This document shows positions 25,700 to 33,977 of a DNA stretch of 64,000 bases, one piece after another. The DNA comes from JAFAMS01 sp049520515. Lineage in GTDB: Bacteria; Vulcanimicrobiota; Vulcanimicrobiia; Vulcanimicrobiales; Vulcanimicrobiaceae. The notes under the pieces are model-generated. The model made no database searches, was not told the origin of the DNA, and saw only the letters and a program-made list of their open reading frames with translations. The stretch is from positions 124,001 through 188,000 of the forward strand of contig JBEKPS010000006.1 in assembly GCA_049520515.1 (NCBI GenBank), written 5' to 3'. Numbering within the stretch: position 1 is the first letter of the stretch; every line of letters begins with the position of its first letter. Both the position numbers and the translations under genes were made by a program.

Positions 25700-26293
25700 A
25701 TGAAACAATTCTTCGCGGCCGTCGCTTTGTGCGTGCTCCTGCTACCATCGGTTGCCTTGGCGCAAAGCGCGCCACCGCCACCGATGCCGCCGCAACGTCC
25801 AGACATGGCCGGCATGCGGCAGGTCTTCGAGCAAGTCGAGAAGATCCACCGCGCCGAGCGTACGCAAGTACTCGCAGCGCTGTCTCCGGCGCATCGCGAG
25901 CTCCTCGCCAGCATCGTCGGCAACATGGCTATTGCGGCGAATCCCGATCACAAAGCTGCGGCAGCGCGCCTGGATGCGGCACTCAGCCCGAGTGAGAAAA
26001 GCGCAGTGCTTGCCGCTCACACGTCGGCGACGACGCAAATGCACGACGCAATGCATGCGATGATGCTAAAGCGCCAAGCCGCACACGGCGCGCAGGGCAC
26101 ACGGGGCGCAAAACGGCCACACCGTCAGCACCACACGCCGACCGCCGGCGAACTTGTCTTGATGATCGCATCCGGGCACGGTGGAATGCACGGCGGAATG
26201 CCGTTCGGGCCGCCACCACCCGGAATGATGCGCGACCACAATGGTCCGCCGATGCAAGGGCCGCCACCAGCGCCTGCGCCGGCTAGTACCTAA
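25700..26293 (+). CDS. Exported His/Met/Pro-rich helical protein
   Basis: A 197-residue exported protein with signal peptide 1-22 (KQFFAAVALCVLLLPSVALAQ). The mature part is helical (RQVFEQVEKIHRAERTQVLAALSPAHRELLASIVGNM), rather like Spy/CpxP-type LTxxQ proteins, with a low-complexity tail rich in His, Met, Gly and Pro (GHGGMHGGMPFGPPPPGMM). The His/Met tail could bind metal such as copper or nickel, which is inference. It lies 50 bases after the three-gene exported cluster and just before a strong terminator and the cydAB genes. Confidence 0.65.
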   Translation: MKQFFAAVALCVLLLPSVALAQSAPPPPMPPQRPDMAGMRQVFEQVEKIHRAERTQVLAALSPAHRELLASIVGNMAIAANPDHKAAAARLDAALSPSEKSAVLAAHTSATTQMHDAMHAMMLKRQAAHGAQGTRGAKRPHRQHHTPTAGELVLMIASGHGGMHGGMPFGPPPPGMMRDHNGPPMQGPPPAPAPAST

Positions 26294-26321
26294 GCGCTAC
26301 CCGCCCGGAATCAAACGCCAC

Positions 26322-26360
26322 GTTGGCGCCCGGTACGCTTCGTACCGGGCGCCAACTTTT
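26322..26360 (+). terminator. Strong rho-independent terminator
   Basis: A perfect 16-bp stem: arm 26322-26337 (GTTGGCGCCCGGTACG) and its exact complement at 26341-26356, with a CTT loop and TTTT at 26357-26360. It separates the exported-protein cluster from cydAB. Confidence 0.92.
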
Positions 26361-26362
26361 GA

Positions 26363-26397
26363 GGCCCAGGTGAGCGGCGAGACCTGCTAAAAGGGCC
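26363..26397 (+). promoter_or_regulatory. Hairpin over the cydA ribosome binding site
   Basis: In the leader of cydA, GGCCC (26363-26367) can pair with GGGCC (26393-26397) and CAGGT (26367-26371) with ACCTG (26382-26386), sharing the C at 26367. The probable Shine-Dalgarno AAGGG (26391-26395) falls inside the outer stem, six bases before ATG 26402. This could make cydA translation conditional. Thermodynamic stability was not computed. Confidence 0.4.
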
Positions 26398-26401
26398 GCG
26401 C

Positions 26402-27712
26402 ATGGACATCGTAACCGTCGATCGCCTGCAGTTCGCCTTTACGGTGATGTTCCATTACCTTTTCCCGATCGGGACGCTGGGAATTGCGCCCTTCATCGCC
26501 TGGTACGTCTACCGTGCGAGTACCGGCGATGCGGAAGCCGATTCGATCGCACGCTTTCTGACGAAGATCTTCGCCTTCAATTTCGCAGCCGGCGTCGTCA
26601 CCGGGATTCCGATGGAGTTTCAGTTCGGAACGAACTGGGCGACATTTTCCGCAAAGAGCGGTTCAGTCATCGGACAACCGCTCGCAATGGAAGGCGTATA
26701 CGCATTCTTTCTCGAGTCCGTGTTCCTCGGCGTTCTACTCTACGGCAAGAAACGCGTCTCGCCGCGCTGGTACATCGCTTCTGCGGTGTGCGTGTGGATC
26801 GGCTCGTGGATCTCTGGATATTTCATCGTCGCAACCAACGCGTGGATGCAGCATCCGGTTGGTTATCACGTCACGAACGGCACGATCGAATTAGACAGTA
26901 TCGCCGCTGTGCTGTTTTCGTCGTTCGCATGGTGGCAATTTGCGCACGTCATCGTCAGCGCGGCGCTCGCGGGCGGATTCATTCTGGCTGGTATCGGTTC
27001 GTACTACGTGCTGGCGCGGCGCGACGAATCGATCGGCCGCCGTTTCACGCGGGCCGGTGTGATCGTCGCGTTCATCGCCTCATGCCTCGTGATTTTCCCG
27101 ACGGGCGACCGGAACGGACACGACGTGACCATCAATCAACCGATCAAGCTGGCCGCGATGGAAGGCCTGTTCGAAACGACGCATGGCGCACCGCTCGCCA
27201 TCATCGGAATGCCGGATGTCGCGAACAAAAAGCTGATCGATCCGATCGTCGTTCCGCGCTTTCTCAGCTTCTTAGCGTACGGAAATTTCGACGCAAACGT
27301 CGATGGGCTCACCAATTACGCGACCGTGCTCTGGCCGCCCGTCGAGCTCACATACTACGCGTATCACGTCATGGTTGGGTTCGGCACGATCTTCCTCGCT
27401 GCGAGCGCACTTGCCGTCTTGTTGCTGTTGCTCAAACGGCTCGAGGGGACGCGTGGGATGTTGTGGGCCCTCATGCTGTTGATGCCATTTCCCTACATTG
27501 CAATCGAAGCGGGCTGGGTGACGAGCGAAGTGGGACGCCAGCCTTGGATCATCTACGGCGTCATGCGCACGAGCGAAGGAGTGTCGGCGAACGTCAACAG
27601 CGGTGAAGTACTTTTCACGCTGATCGGTTTTCTCGGGATGTATTTCATGCTCGGCGTAACCTTCTTGTATCTGGTCTTGCGCGAGATTGGCCTGGGGCCG
27701 GCGCATGAGTGA
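26402..27712 (+). CDS. cydA: Cytochrome bd oxidase subunit I (CydA)
   Basis: Heme-bearing subunit of the quinol:O2 reductase, in the cytoplasmic membrane. 436 residues, about nine helices, near the length of short-Q-loop forms. His18 (MFHYLFPIG) is the N-terminal heme ligand; Glu97 and Glu105 in AMEGVYAFFLES are the conserved proton-path acids; GWVTSEVGRQPWIIYG matches the C-terminal quinol-domain signature. It gives a second, high-affinity oxygen-reduction route beside the caa3 oxidase and overlaps cydB by eight bases. A hairpin in the leader may control translation. No cydX or cydDC is seen here. Confidence 0.93.
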   Translation: MDIVTVDRLQFAFTVMFHYLFPIGTLGIAPFIAWYVYRASTGDAEADSIARFLTKIFAFNFAAGVVTGIPMEFQFGTNWATFSAKSGSVIGQPLAMEGVYAFFLESVFLGVLLYGKKRVSPRWYIASAVCVWIGSWISGYFIVATNAWMQHPVGYHVTNGTIELDSIAAVLFSSFAWWQFAHVIVSAALAGGFILAGIGSYYVLARRDESIGRRFTRAGVIVAFIASCLVIFPTGDRNGHDVTINQPIKLAAMEGLFETTHGAPLAIIGMPDVANKKLIDPIVVPRFLSFLAYGNFDANVDGLTNYATVLWPPVELTYYAYHVMVGFGTIFLAASALAVLLLLLKRLEGTRGMLWALMLLMPFPYIAIEAGWVTSEVGRQPWIIYGVMRTSEGVSANVNSGEVLFTLIGFLGMYFMLGVTFLYLVLREIGLGPAHE

Positions 27713-28682
27713 CGTCGCCTTCGTCATACTGGCCTTCATGATTGCAGTCTACGTTCTGCTCGACGGCTATGATCTCGGCGTTGCCGCGCTTGCGCCATTC
27801 ATCTCTCGCAGCGACAAGGACCGCGCGGAGGCGATGCATGCGATCGGTCCCTATTGGAACGGCAACGAAGTCTGGCTGATCGCGGCGGGCGGCGTTTCGT
27901 TCGCGCTCTTTCCGCTTGCCTACGCATCGGCGTTCTCCGGATTCTATCTGCCGTTCATGATCGTACTGTGGCTTCTGATGTTCCGCGGGATCGCAATGGA
28001 AGTCCGCGAGCATTTCCCGAGCGAGATCTGGCATGCGTTCTGGGATACAGCCTTCAGCCTATCAAGCGCGCTCCTGATCTTGCTCTTTGGCGTCACGATC
28101 GGAAATCTCTTGCGTGGACTGCCGCTGCATGCGAGCGGTTTCTTCTTAGGCACGTTTGCTTTTTTGCTCAATCCGTACGCGCTTGCCGTCGGTTTGTTCG
28201 CGGTCGCAGCACTTACCGAGCACGGGGCAACCTTCTTGACGATGGTCGCGAGCGGCGAGATCGCGCAGCGCAGCCGGGCCGCAATCGGCCGACTCTGGTG
28301 GATCGTCCTCGCGCTCTACCTCATCGTAACGATCTTCACGCTCGCAATTCGGCCCGTCGCGTTCGCGCGTCCGTGGCTCGCACTCGTAGCGCTGGTCTCG
28401 CTCGTTGCGTTCGTTCTCTTACGCACGCGGCTCTCTGGTGAATCACGCGTTGCGCCGTTCGTTTGCTCGACCGTGTTCATTGCGAGCCTGCTCGTTGCCG
28501 CAGTCGGGACGATCTATCCGTATCTCTTGCCCGATTTTGGAGGATCCGGCGGCCTTACGATCTATGCGGCCAGTGCCTCGCCGCACGCCATGGTTTGGGG
28601 AATCGGTGCGACGCTCGTCGGCCTCGTCGCCGTGAGCACCTACTCGATCCTCGCGTTCCGGCGCCTGGGCGCGCCCGCCTAG
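27705..28682 (+). CDS. cydB: Cytochrome bd oxidase subunit II (CydB)
   Basis: 325-residue membrane partner of CydA, no hemes, needed for heme insertion and assembly. Starts MSDVAFVILAFMIAVYVLLDGYDLGVAAL, and has GPYWNGNEVWLIAAGG, the highly conserved CydB block near residue 50. ATG at 27705 lies inside the cydA 3' end; an earlier in-frame start at 27687 would overlap cydA further and looks less natural. Ends with the usual helix (AMVWGIGATLVGLVAVSTY). Convergent with the SCO gene, two bases apart. Confidence 0.92.
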   Translation: MSDVAFVILAFMIAVYVLLDGYDLGVAALAPFISRSDKDRAEAMHAIGPYWNGNEVWLIAAGGVSFALFPLAYASAFSGFYLPFMIVLWLLMFRGIAMEVREHFPSEIWHAFWDTAFSLSSALLILLFGVTIGNLLRGLPLHASGFFLGTFAFLLNPYALAVGLFAVAALTEHGATFLTMVASGEIAQRSRAAIGRLWWIVLALYLIVTIFTLAIRPVAFARPWLALVALVSLVAFVLLRTRLSGESRVAPFVCSTVFIASLLVAAVGTIYPYLLPDFGGSGGLTIYAASASPHAMVWGIGATLVGLVAVSTYSILAFRRLGAPA

Positions 28683-28684
28683 CG

Positions 28685-29482
28685 CTACGTGCTGCCGCGC
28701 GCAATCGTGCGTGCGACCCGGAAGACGATCCAACCTCCGGCGACGATGATGATGAGCACGACTCCTAAATCGAGCAGTCCCGAGAAACCGGAAACGGAAT
28801 TGCCGCAAACCGCGACCGCCGCTTCGCTCAGCGCGAGATCGAGACGCGCAATAGGATTGCTGGGACGATGTTCATCGTGCGCGATCACCGAGACGATCTC
28901 GTCCGGCGACCACGAGCTCTCCGTAATCATAAGGGCGATCCTGCCGTTCGGATCGACGATCACGGTATTCTCGTCATGAATAAACCCGAAGGTGGGATCC
29001 TTGAAGGCCGAAACGCCGAGCGCTGCGGCAAAGTCCATGACGGCGTTGGGATCGCCCGTCAGCAACTCGACACGATGGAAGTGATACGTCTTCGCATACG
29101 TTGCAAAGATATTCGGACGATCGTATTCCGGATCGATCGTAACCTCGGCGAGACGGCTATCATCGCCGAGACGCGTTTGCAGTTGGTCGAACTTCGCTGA
29201 CGTCAGCGGACACTCGCGGGCGTCCTTGCAGCGCGTATAAATGAACGCGAGCACGACATACTTACCGCGCCAATCCGCAAAGGTGAACGTCTTGCCGGTT
29301 TGATCCACGAACGTTGTCGTGGGGAGCTGGTCTCCCAGCCGCAGGCGAACGGCGGTACGGAACGGCGAGAGCGTGGCAAGAGCTTGGGGATGGGAGTTTT
29401 CGGCTGCTTGCGCCGGTGCAAACGCGAGAAGCATCGCGCTAAACATGGCGAATAGCAGCGCCTTGCGCACTAACCGGTACAT
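28685..29482 (-). CDS. SCO1/SenC-family copper chaperone with C-terminal membrane helix
   Basis: 265-residue exported thioredoxin-fold protein. Signal peptide 1-26 (LLFAMFSAMLLAFAPAQA), then FVDQTGKTFTFADWRGKYVVLAFIYTRC. The metal cysteines are Cys85 and Cys91, a C-x5-C spacing (TRCKDARECP) instead of the usual CxxxCP, and His169 lies in GFIHDENTVIVD, so copper binding is plausible. After the domain a second helix (about 240-258) anchors the C-terminus, unlike typical SCO proteins. It would insert CuA copper into subunit II. A much longer upstream frame was rejected as it covers the divergent gene. Confidence 0.82.
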   Translation of the reverse strand: MYRLVRKALLFAMFSAMLLAFAPAQAAENSHPQALATLSPFRTAVRLRLGDQLPTTTFVDQTGKTFTFADWRGKYVVLAFIYTRCKDARECPLTSAKFDQLQTRLGDDSRLAEVTIDPEYDRPNIFATYAKTYHFHRVELLTGDPNAVMDFAAALGVSAFKDPTFGFIHDENTVIVDPNGRIALMITESSWSPDEIVSVIAHDEHRPSNPIARLDLALSEAAVAVCGNSVSGFSGLLDLGVVLIIIVAGGWIVFRVARTIARGST

Positions 29483-30071
29483 GACTGCAGTCGAGCGCAG
29501 AGCGCTTCTGATTCGTCGTCCATGGACACCCGAAGAACGCGATATCGTCGCCCAGGGTTTCTGGGGTCGCGCAACAATCGCGATCGAGCCGGCACTCGGG
29601 TCGCTCGTCTTCCTCGCGCTCGGGATCGGAATGATCCTTCGCGGGCTGCACGCTCCCGGCGACGGTCTCCTTTGGTCGGTTTGCATCGCGGCAGTATTTT
29701 CGTTCGGCTTCTTCGGGTTCGTCGCATATGGCGTTGGTCTCATGATCGGTCCGTTGCGCGCGCTGCTCTCCACGTCACAACCAATCTTCATCGTCGATGG
29801 TTATCTGCGCTCCCGGCCGCCCGATGCCCGCTCTGAAGAAGATTCGTCAGGTTACGTCGCCGTGCTGACCGCAGAAGAGGACGTTGCATTTGAATGGCCC
29901 GCGCATGGAAATACGTGGCTCGAAACGTCGATGCACCCCGTGCACGTCGAGTTCAGCGAATACGGCGGCATCCATAAGGTCGACGGCAGATCGACGGGCG
30001 TCCTACCTTCCGGTATGACGAAGCTCAGTATCGGCGTCAGTTCGCCGCGGATTCGAAAACTCGAAGACTAA
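29481..30071 (+). CDS. Two-helix membrane protein of unknown function
   Basis: 196-residue protein: basic N-terminal 30 residues, two hydrophobic helices (about 38-57 and 66-92), then a soluble C-terminal domain (VDGYLRSRPPDARSEEDSSGYVAVLTAEEDVAFEWP). No family recognised. The ATG at 29481 overlaps the ATG of the divergent SCO gene by two bases inside a CATG, leaving no room for ribosome sites or promoters between the genes; one of the two starts is likely wrong or one mRNA is leaderless. Ends two bases from the stop of the small oxidase-operon gene. Possibly related to oxidase assembly, by position only. Confidence 0.62.
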   Translation: MTAVERRALLIRRPWTPEERDIVAQGFWGRATIAIEPALGSLVFLALGIGMILRGLHAPGDGLLWSVCIAAVFSFGFFGFVAYGVGLMIGPLRALLSTSQPIFIVDGYLRSRPPDARSEEDSSGYVAVLTAEEDVAFEWPAHGNTWLETSMHPVHVEFSEYGGIHKVDGRSTGVLPSGMTKLSIGVSSPRIRKLED

Positions 30072-30073
30072 GT

Positions 30074-30262
30074 TTACTTCGCCGAGTCCAGCGGGATTTT
30101 GACGCTGTCGGCCGCGGGCCAGACATGATTGCCGCCGCTGTTCACGGCGACAAGGCCGCCCATGACGAAAATAACGACCAAACCGATCCATCCGCACAGC
30201 CGCACGAAGACGGGGAATCCGGAGGAAACGGGGAGCTGAGTCGAGTCGTGGTGATCGTGCAT
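30074..30262 (-). CDS. Small single-pass membrane protein of the caa3 operon
   Basis: A 62-residue protein with a histidine-rich start (MHDHHDS), one transmembrane helix (about 20-38, LCGWIGLVVIFVMGGLVAV) and a short polar tail. Two bases after the stop of the previous small gene. Probably an accessory or assembly subunit of the oxidase; the N-terminal His cluster might bind copper, which is speculative. A longer frame to 30388 was trimmed since it runs through the upstream small gene. Confidence 0.6.
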   Translation of the reverse strand: MHDHHDSTQLPVSSGFPVFVRLCGWIGLVVIFVMGGLVAVNSGGNHVWPAADSVKIPLDSAK

Positions 30263-30264
30263 CC

Positions 30265-30483
30265 TCAGTAGCCCTTCGTTTGCCAGCCGATGATGCCCCA
30301 CGACGACAGGATGACGATGACGCATCCGAACGCCATGAGAGCCAACAGCAGTTTGGAGACTTGAATGTCGAGACCCGGCGTTTTCCAATCGTTGCGGACT
30401 TGATAAATTGCGACGACGCCCACGACGATCGCGCCGATAATCGCGATCGTTCGTAAGACATAGGCCAATGTATGCTCTGTCAT
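30265..30483 (-). CDS. Small two-helix membrane protein of the caa3 operon
   Basis: A 72-residue protein with two predicted helices (about 9-28 and 48-68, LLLALMAFGCVIVILSSWGIIGW) at the position where subunit IV (CtaF/CoxD-like) is often found in Gram-positive-type oxidase operons, but no significant resemblance to CtaF is evident by eye. ATG at 30483 has AGG-like sequence upstream (GCGGAG about ten bases before). The 54-base gap after ctaE contains a small CCCC/GGGG hairpin. Confidence 0.62.
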   Translation of the reverse strand: MTEHTLAYVLRTIAIIGAIVVGVVAIYQVRNDWKTPGLDIQVSKLLLALMAFGCVIVILSSWGIIGWQTKGY

Positions 30484-30537
30484 TTTAAAGGCGCTCCGCA
30501 TTCCCCGAGGGGGCTCGTGACAACATCGTCTTTTCTC

Positions 30538-31140
30538 TCACCATACATAAAACAGGAAGAACAAGAATACCCAGATCACGTCGACGAAATGCCAGTACAG
30601 CGTTCCAGCGACCAAGCCGAAGTACTGTTTTTTGTTGTAGACGCCCGCGAGCGTTTGATTCAGCAGGATGATCAGAAAAACGATCCCGCAGAAGACGTGG
30701 AAGCCGTGCATTCCGGTCAGCGTGAAGAACGCAGCACCGAACGTCGAGCCCCACCAGGTCGCGTTGATGTGCGTGTACTCGTAGCCTTGGCCGAACAAGA
30801 AGAGCGCGCCCAGAATGATCGTTGCGACCATCCAGCGACGGAACTTCACTTCCGTCCCGTGCTTCCAATTCTCCATTGCGAAGTGCATCGTTGCACCGGA
30901 TCCGAACAGCACGATCGAGTTGACGGCCGCGAGATTCGCATCCGGCAGTCCGACGCCCGTCGGCGGCCAGACCGGCGCTGCGTTGCGCATGTAGAGATAC
31001 GCAAAGATGAACGACGAGAATAAGATACAGTCGCTGATCAGGAACAGGACAAACCCGAGCAGCCGAATGTCCGCGACTTCGCGGTACAGCGCTAACCCGT
31101 CGTCGTGATGAGGTTCGTGTCCGAGCGATGCTGCCGTCAT
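30538..31140 (-). CDS. ctaE: Cytochrome c oxidase subunit III (CtaE)
   Basis: 200-residue seven-helix-type subunit III, shorter form without the first two helices. Typical are FLISDCILFSSFIFAYLYMR, GYEYTHINATWWGSTFGAAFFTLTGMHGFHVFCG and YWHFVDVIWVFLFFLFYVW. It stabilises the O2-reducing core. Four bases after ctaD. Length is normal for heme-copper oxidases of this group. Confidence 0.93.
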   Translation of the reverse strand: MTAASLGHEPHHDDGLALYREVADIRLLGFVLFLISDCILFSSFIFAYLYMRNAAPVWPPTGVGLPDANLAAVNSIVLFGSGATMHFAMENWKHGTEVKFRRWMVATIILGALFLFGQGYEYTHINATWWGSTFGAAFFTLTGMHGFHVFCGIVFLIILLNQTLAGVYNKKQYFGLVAGTLYWHFVDVIWVFLFFLFYVW

Positions 31141-31144
31141 AGCG

Positions 31145-32830
31145 CTAGTGCGACCCGGCCGGCATCGGCGCTTTGTAGCCCGAGACGACGTTTTCGGCAG
31201 GCTCGAGCCCGACGTATGGTAACGGTTGATCGAACTCGTACGGTGCGTGCAACACGCCGGGCACCTTGACGAAGTTGTAGTACGGCGGCGGCGAGCTCGT
31301 CATCCATTCGAGGGTACGCGCGTTCCACGGATTCGGGCCGGCTTTCTTTCCGTGCTTGATGCTCCAGATGACGTTGATGAAGAATATCGCCATCCCAAGC
31401 ACGAGGAAGAACGAACCGATCGACGCGACACGGTTCCAATCGGTGAACTGCGGATCGTAGACCGGGACGCGGCGAGGCATACCCAAGAGTCCGATCCAGT
31501 GCATCGGCAAGAACGTCACGTTGAAGGCCACGAACGTCACCCAGAAGTGGACGTGACCCCAGAACTCGTTGAGCAAACGCCCGGTCATTTTCGGATACCA
31601 GTAGTACGCGCCGGAGAGCAAGCCGAGGACCGATCCGCCGAAGAGCACGTAGTGAATGTGCGCTACGACGAAATACGTTCCGTGCTCTTGGAAGTCGGCG
31701 GGAACCGCCGCTAAGAAGATGCCGGTGACACCGCCGAACGTGAACGTGGCAATGAAGCCCATCGCGAAGAGCATAGCCGACGAATAGCGGATGTTTCCGC
31801 CCCACAAGGTCGCGACCCACGAGAATATCTTGATGCCGGTCGGAATCGCGATGATGAAGGTCAAGATCATGAAGGGAAGCACGAGCCACGGCGTCATCCC
31901 GCTCGTGAACATGTGGTGCGCCCAGACCATGAAACCGAGCAGCGCGATCGCGATCGAACTGAACGCGATCATCTTGTAGCCGAAGATCGGCTTACGCGCG
32001 AAGGTCGGCAGCACTTCGGAGATGACGCCGAAGGCCGGCAAGATCATGATGTACACGGCCGGATGCGAGTAGAACCAGAACATGTGCTGCCACATGACCG
32101 GGCTTCCGCCGTGCGACGGATCGTAGAACGGTATTCCAAAAGTGCGCTCGAGGAAGAGCGCTAGCAGCGCGGCCGCAAGCGCCGTCGTCGCGACCATGTT
32201 CAAAACGGCGGTCGCGAGCTGCGCCCACACGAAGAGCGGCATGCGCGTAAACGTCATGCCGGGAGCGCGCATCTTCAGCATCGTTACGAGGAAGTTGATG
32301 CCTGTCAGCGTCGACGATATTCCGATTAGGAAGATTGCCACGCACCACATCGAGGTGCCGGGCGGGCCTTGCAGCGAGACGGGCGGGTACTCGGTCCAAC
32401 CCGCGTCGGGCGCGCCGACGAGGAACGAGCTGAACAAAATCAGCCCGGCCGGTGGGAACATCCAGAAACTCAGGGCGTTCAGCCAAGGGAACGCGACGTC
32501 GCGCGCCCCGATCATCAGCGGCATCACGAAATTGCCGAAGCCGCCCGTTGCGAGCGGTATGATGACGAGCCACACCATCGAGGAACCGTGCACCGAGTAG
32601 AGCTCGTTGAAGTGTTCCGGAGACAAGAAGCGTCCGTCGGAATTCATCAGCTGCACGCGGATCAGCTCGGCCAACAGTCCCGAGATGATGAAGAACAGCG
32701 AACCGGTGATCATGTACTGCAGCCCGATGATCTTGTGATCGAGCGTGAAGATGTACCGGTTGATGAAGCTCTTTGGAGCGTGGTGGACGTGCTCCGCGAG
32801 CGCGCTATGCTGTGGGGCTGCAACTGCCAT
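31145..32830 (-). CDS. ctaD: Cytochrome c oxidase subunit I (CtaD), A2 type
   Basis: 561-residue catalytic subunit with about twelve helices. The six heme/CuB histidines sit in VHGSSMV (helix II), FYSHPAVYIMILP (helix VI), WAHHMF (helix VII) and HFVVAHIHYVLFGG (helix X). Helix VI reads YSHPAV rather than GHPEV, so the gating Glu of A1 oxidases is absent and replaced by the Tyr-Ser pair that marks A2-type proton-pumping oxidases. It needs heme A from ctaA/ctaB at 19.6-21.4 kb. Six bases after ctaC. Confidence 0.95.
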   Translation of the reverse strand: MAVAAPQHSALAEHVHHAPKSFINRYIFTLDHKIIGLQYMITGSLFFIISGLLAELIRVQLMNSDGRFLSPEHFNELYSVHGSSMVWLVIIPLATGGFGNFVMPLMIGARDVAFPWLNALSFWMFPPAGLILFSSFLVGAPDAGWTEYPPVSLQGPPGTSMWCVAIFLIGISSTLTGINFLVTMLKMRAPGMTFTRMPLFVWAQLATAVLNMVATTALAAALLALFLERTFGIPFYDPSHGGSPVMWQHMFWFYSHPAVYIMILPAFGVISEVLPTFARKPIFGYKMIAFSSIAIALLGFMVWAHHMFTSGMTPWLVLPFMILTFIIAIPTGIKIFSWVATLWGGNIRYSSAMLFAMGFIATFTFGGVTGIFLAAVPADFQEHGTYFVVAHIHYVLFGGSVLGLLSGAYYWYPKMTGRLLNEFWGHVHFWVTFVAFNVTFLPMHWIGLLGMPRRVPVYDPQFTDWNRVASIGSFFLVLGMAIFFINVIWSIKHGKKAGPNPWNARTLEWMTSSPPPYYNFVKVPGVLHAPYEFDQPLPYVGLEPAENVVSGYKAPMPAGSH

Positions 32831-32836
32831 GTTTAT

Positions 32837-33934
32837 CTACTGTCCCTTTGAGACGCCCTCGAGATAGACGACAAGGTTCGCGATGTCGTCGTTCGAGAGC
32901 CCGTTGGTCTTGGCATTGGGCATCGTGCCCATGTCACCGGTGAAGCCGCTGTTGATGATGCCGGCTGCGTCTTCGGGTGTAGCCGCCGCACCGTCGACGA
33001 GCTTGGGATGATCAGGATCTGCGAAGATCTTACCGAGTCCGGGCCCGACGAGCTTCTGCGAGAACGCACCGAGCGAGTGGCACGCGCTGCACTTTTGTGC
33101 AAAGAGCGCCTGGCCGGCCGAAGCAGTACCGTTGGCGAGGTTCACGCCGGGTGGTAATCCGCTCGGGCCTTTGGGTGCATGCGCTTGGAGATATTTTTGC
33201 TTGTCGAGAAATGCGGTGAACGTTTCTTTGGGCTCGATGATCAGCTTACCGACCATATAGCCGTGCCGCGCGCCGCAATACTCGCTGCAGACGATGCGGT
33301 ATGTTCCAACCTCGGTCGGCGTGATGTGAATCGTCGTGACCAGGCCGGGAACCGCGTCTTGCTTGAGCCGTACTTCCGGCGTCCAGAAACCGTGAATGAC
33401 GTCGCGTGAGCTGATGTGGATCGTGGTCGGAACGCCGAGCGGCAGATGCAGCTCGTCCGGAACCGGATTTTGAAGTCCCTGATAACGGAACTCCCAACCG
33501 AACTGATAGCCGATCGCTTCAACCGCGAGCTGGCCGCCTTGCGCATAAAAAATGCCGGCCCAGTCTTTGACGCTGATCCAGCCGATTGCGATGACCAAGA
33601 TCGTCGGAAGAACCGTCCACCACAGCTCGAGCTGGAAGTTTCCGTGCACTTGAATGCCGAGCGCATCTTCCGGATCGCTCTTCTTCTTGCGCCAGACGAT
33701 CCCGAAATACACGAGATATCCGACCGTGTAAACCATGACGATGACGCCGAAGAACGTCAGGAATTTGAAGAGCTCGTCGGTTTGATCCGCGGGCGACGCT
33801 GCTTCGCGCAAGAACGTCGTCACCGGCGTCACAACGACGTAGTAGTCGCAGACGGCGGTGATAACAGCGAGCAGGATGGTGACGGGCCAGAATCCGGGGC
33901 CGAGACCCCGCGTAGAACGAGCTTGCTGCGCCAT
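32837..33934 (-). CDS. ctaC: Cytochrome c oxidase subunit II with fused cytochrome c (CtaC, caa3 type)
   Basis: 365 residues. Three hydrophobic stretches (about 13-34, 57-82, 99-120), then the CuA cupredoxin domain with CSEYCGARHGYMVG, and a C-terminal class I cytochrome c with CSACH near residue 283 and a Met ligand in GTMPNAKT or nearby. This fusion defines caa3 oxidases, which take electrons straight into an attached heme c. Start ATG at 33934 has GGAGGG immediately upstream. First gene of the five-gene operon reading to 30074. Confidence 0.94.
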   Translation of the reverse strand: MAQQARSTRGLGPGFWPVTILLAVITAVCDYYVVVTPVTTFLREAASPADQTDELFKFLTFFGVIVMVYTVGYLVYFGIVWRKKKSDPEDALGIQVHGNFQLELWWTVLPTILVIAIGWISVKDWAGIFYAQGGQLAVEAIGYQFGWEFRYQGLQNPVPDELHLPLGVPTTIHISSRDVIHGFWTPEVRLKQDAVPGLVTTIHITPTEVGTYRIVCSEYCGARHGYMVGKLIIEPKETFTAFLDKQKYLQAHAPKGPSGLPPGVNLANGTASAGQALFAQKCSACHSLGAFSQKLVGPGLGKIFADPDHPKLVDGAAATPEDAAGIINSGFTGDMGTMPNAKTNGLSNDDIANLVVYLEGVSKGQ

Positions 33935-33977
33935 TTCCCTCCGTTATTGTGCGATTTCCTGACGCATCCTCGTGGAC

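Noticed and set aside
29483..29791. N-terminal extension of the SCO-like protein
   Set aside because: Antisense to the membrane protein gene and would bury the signal peptide.
30484..30537. CCCC/GGGG hairpin as terminator between ctaE and the small genes
   Set aside because: The stem is only about 4-5 bp and lacks a U-run on the minus strand.
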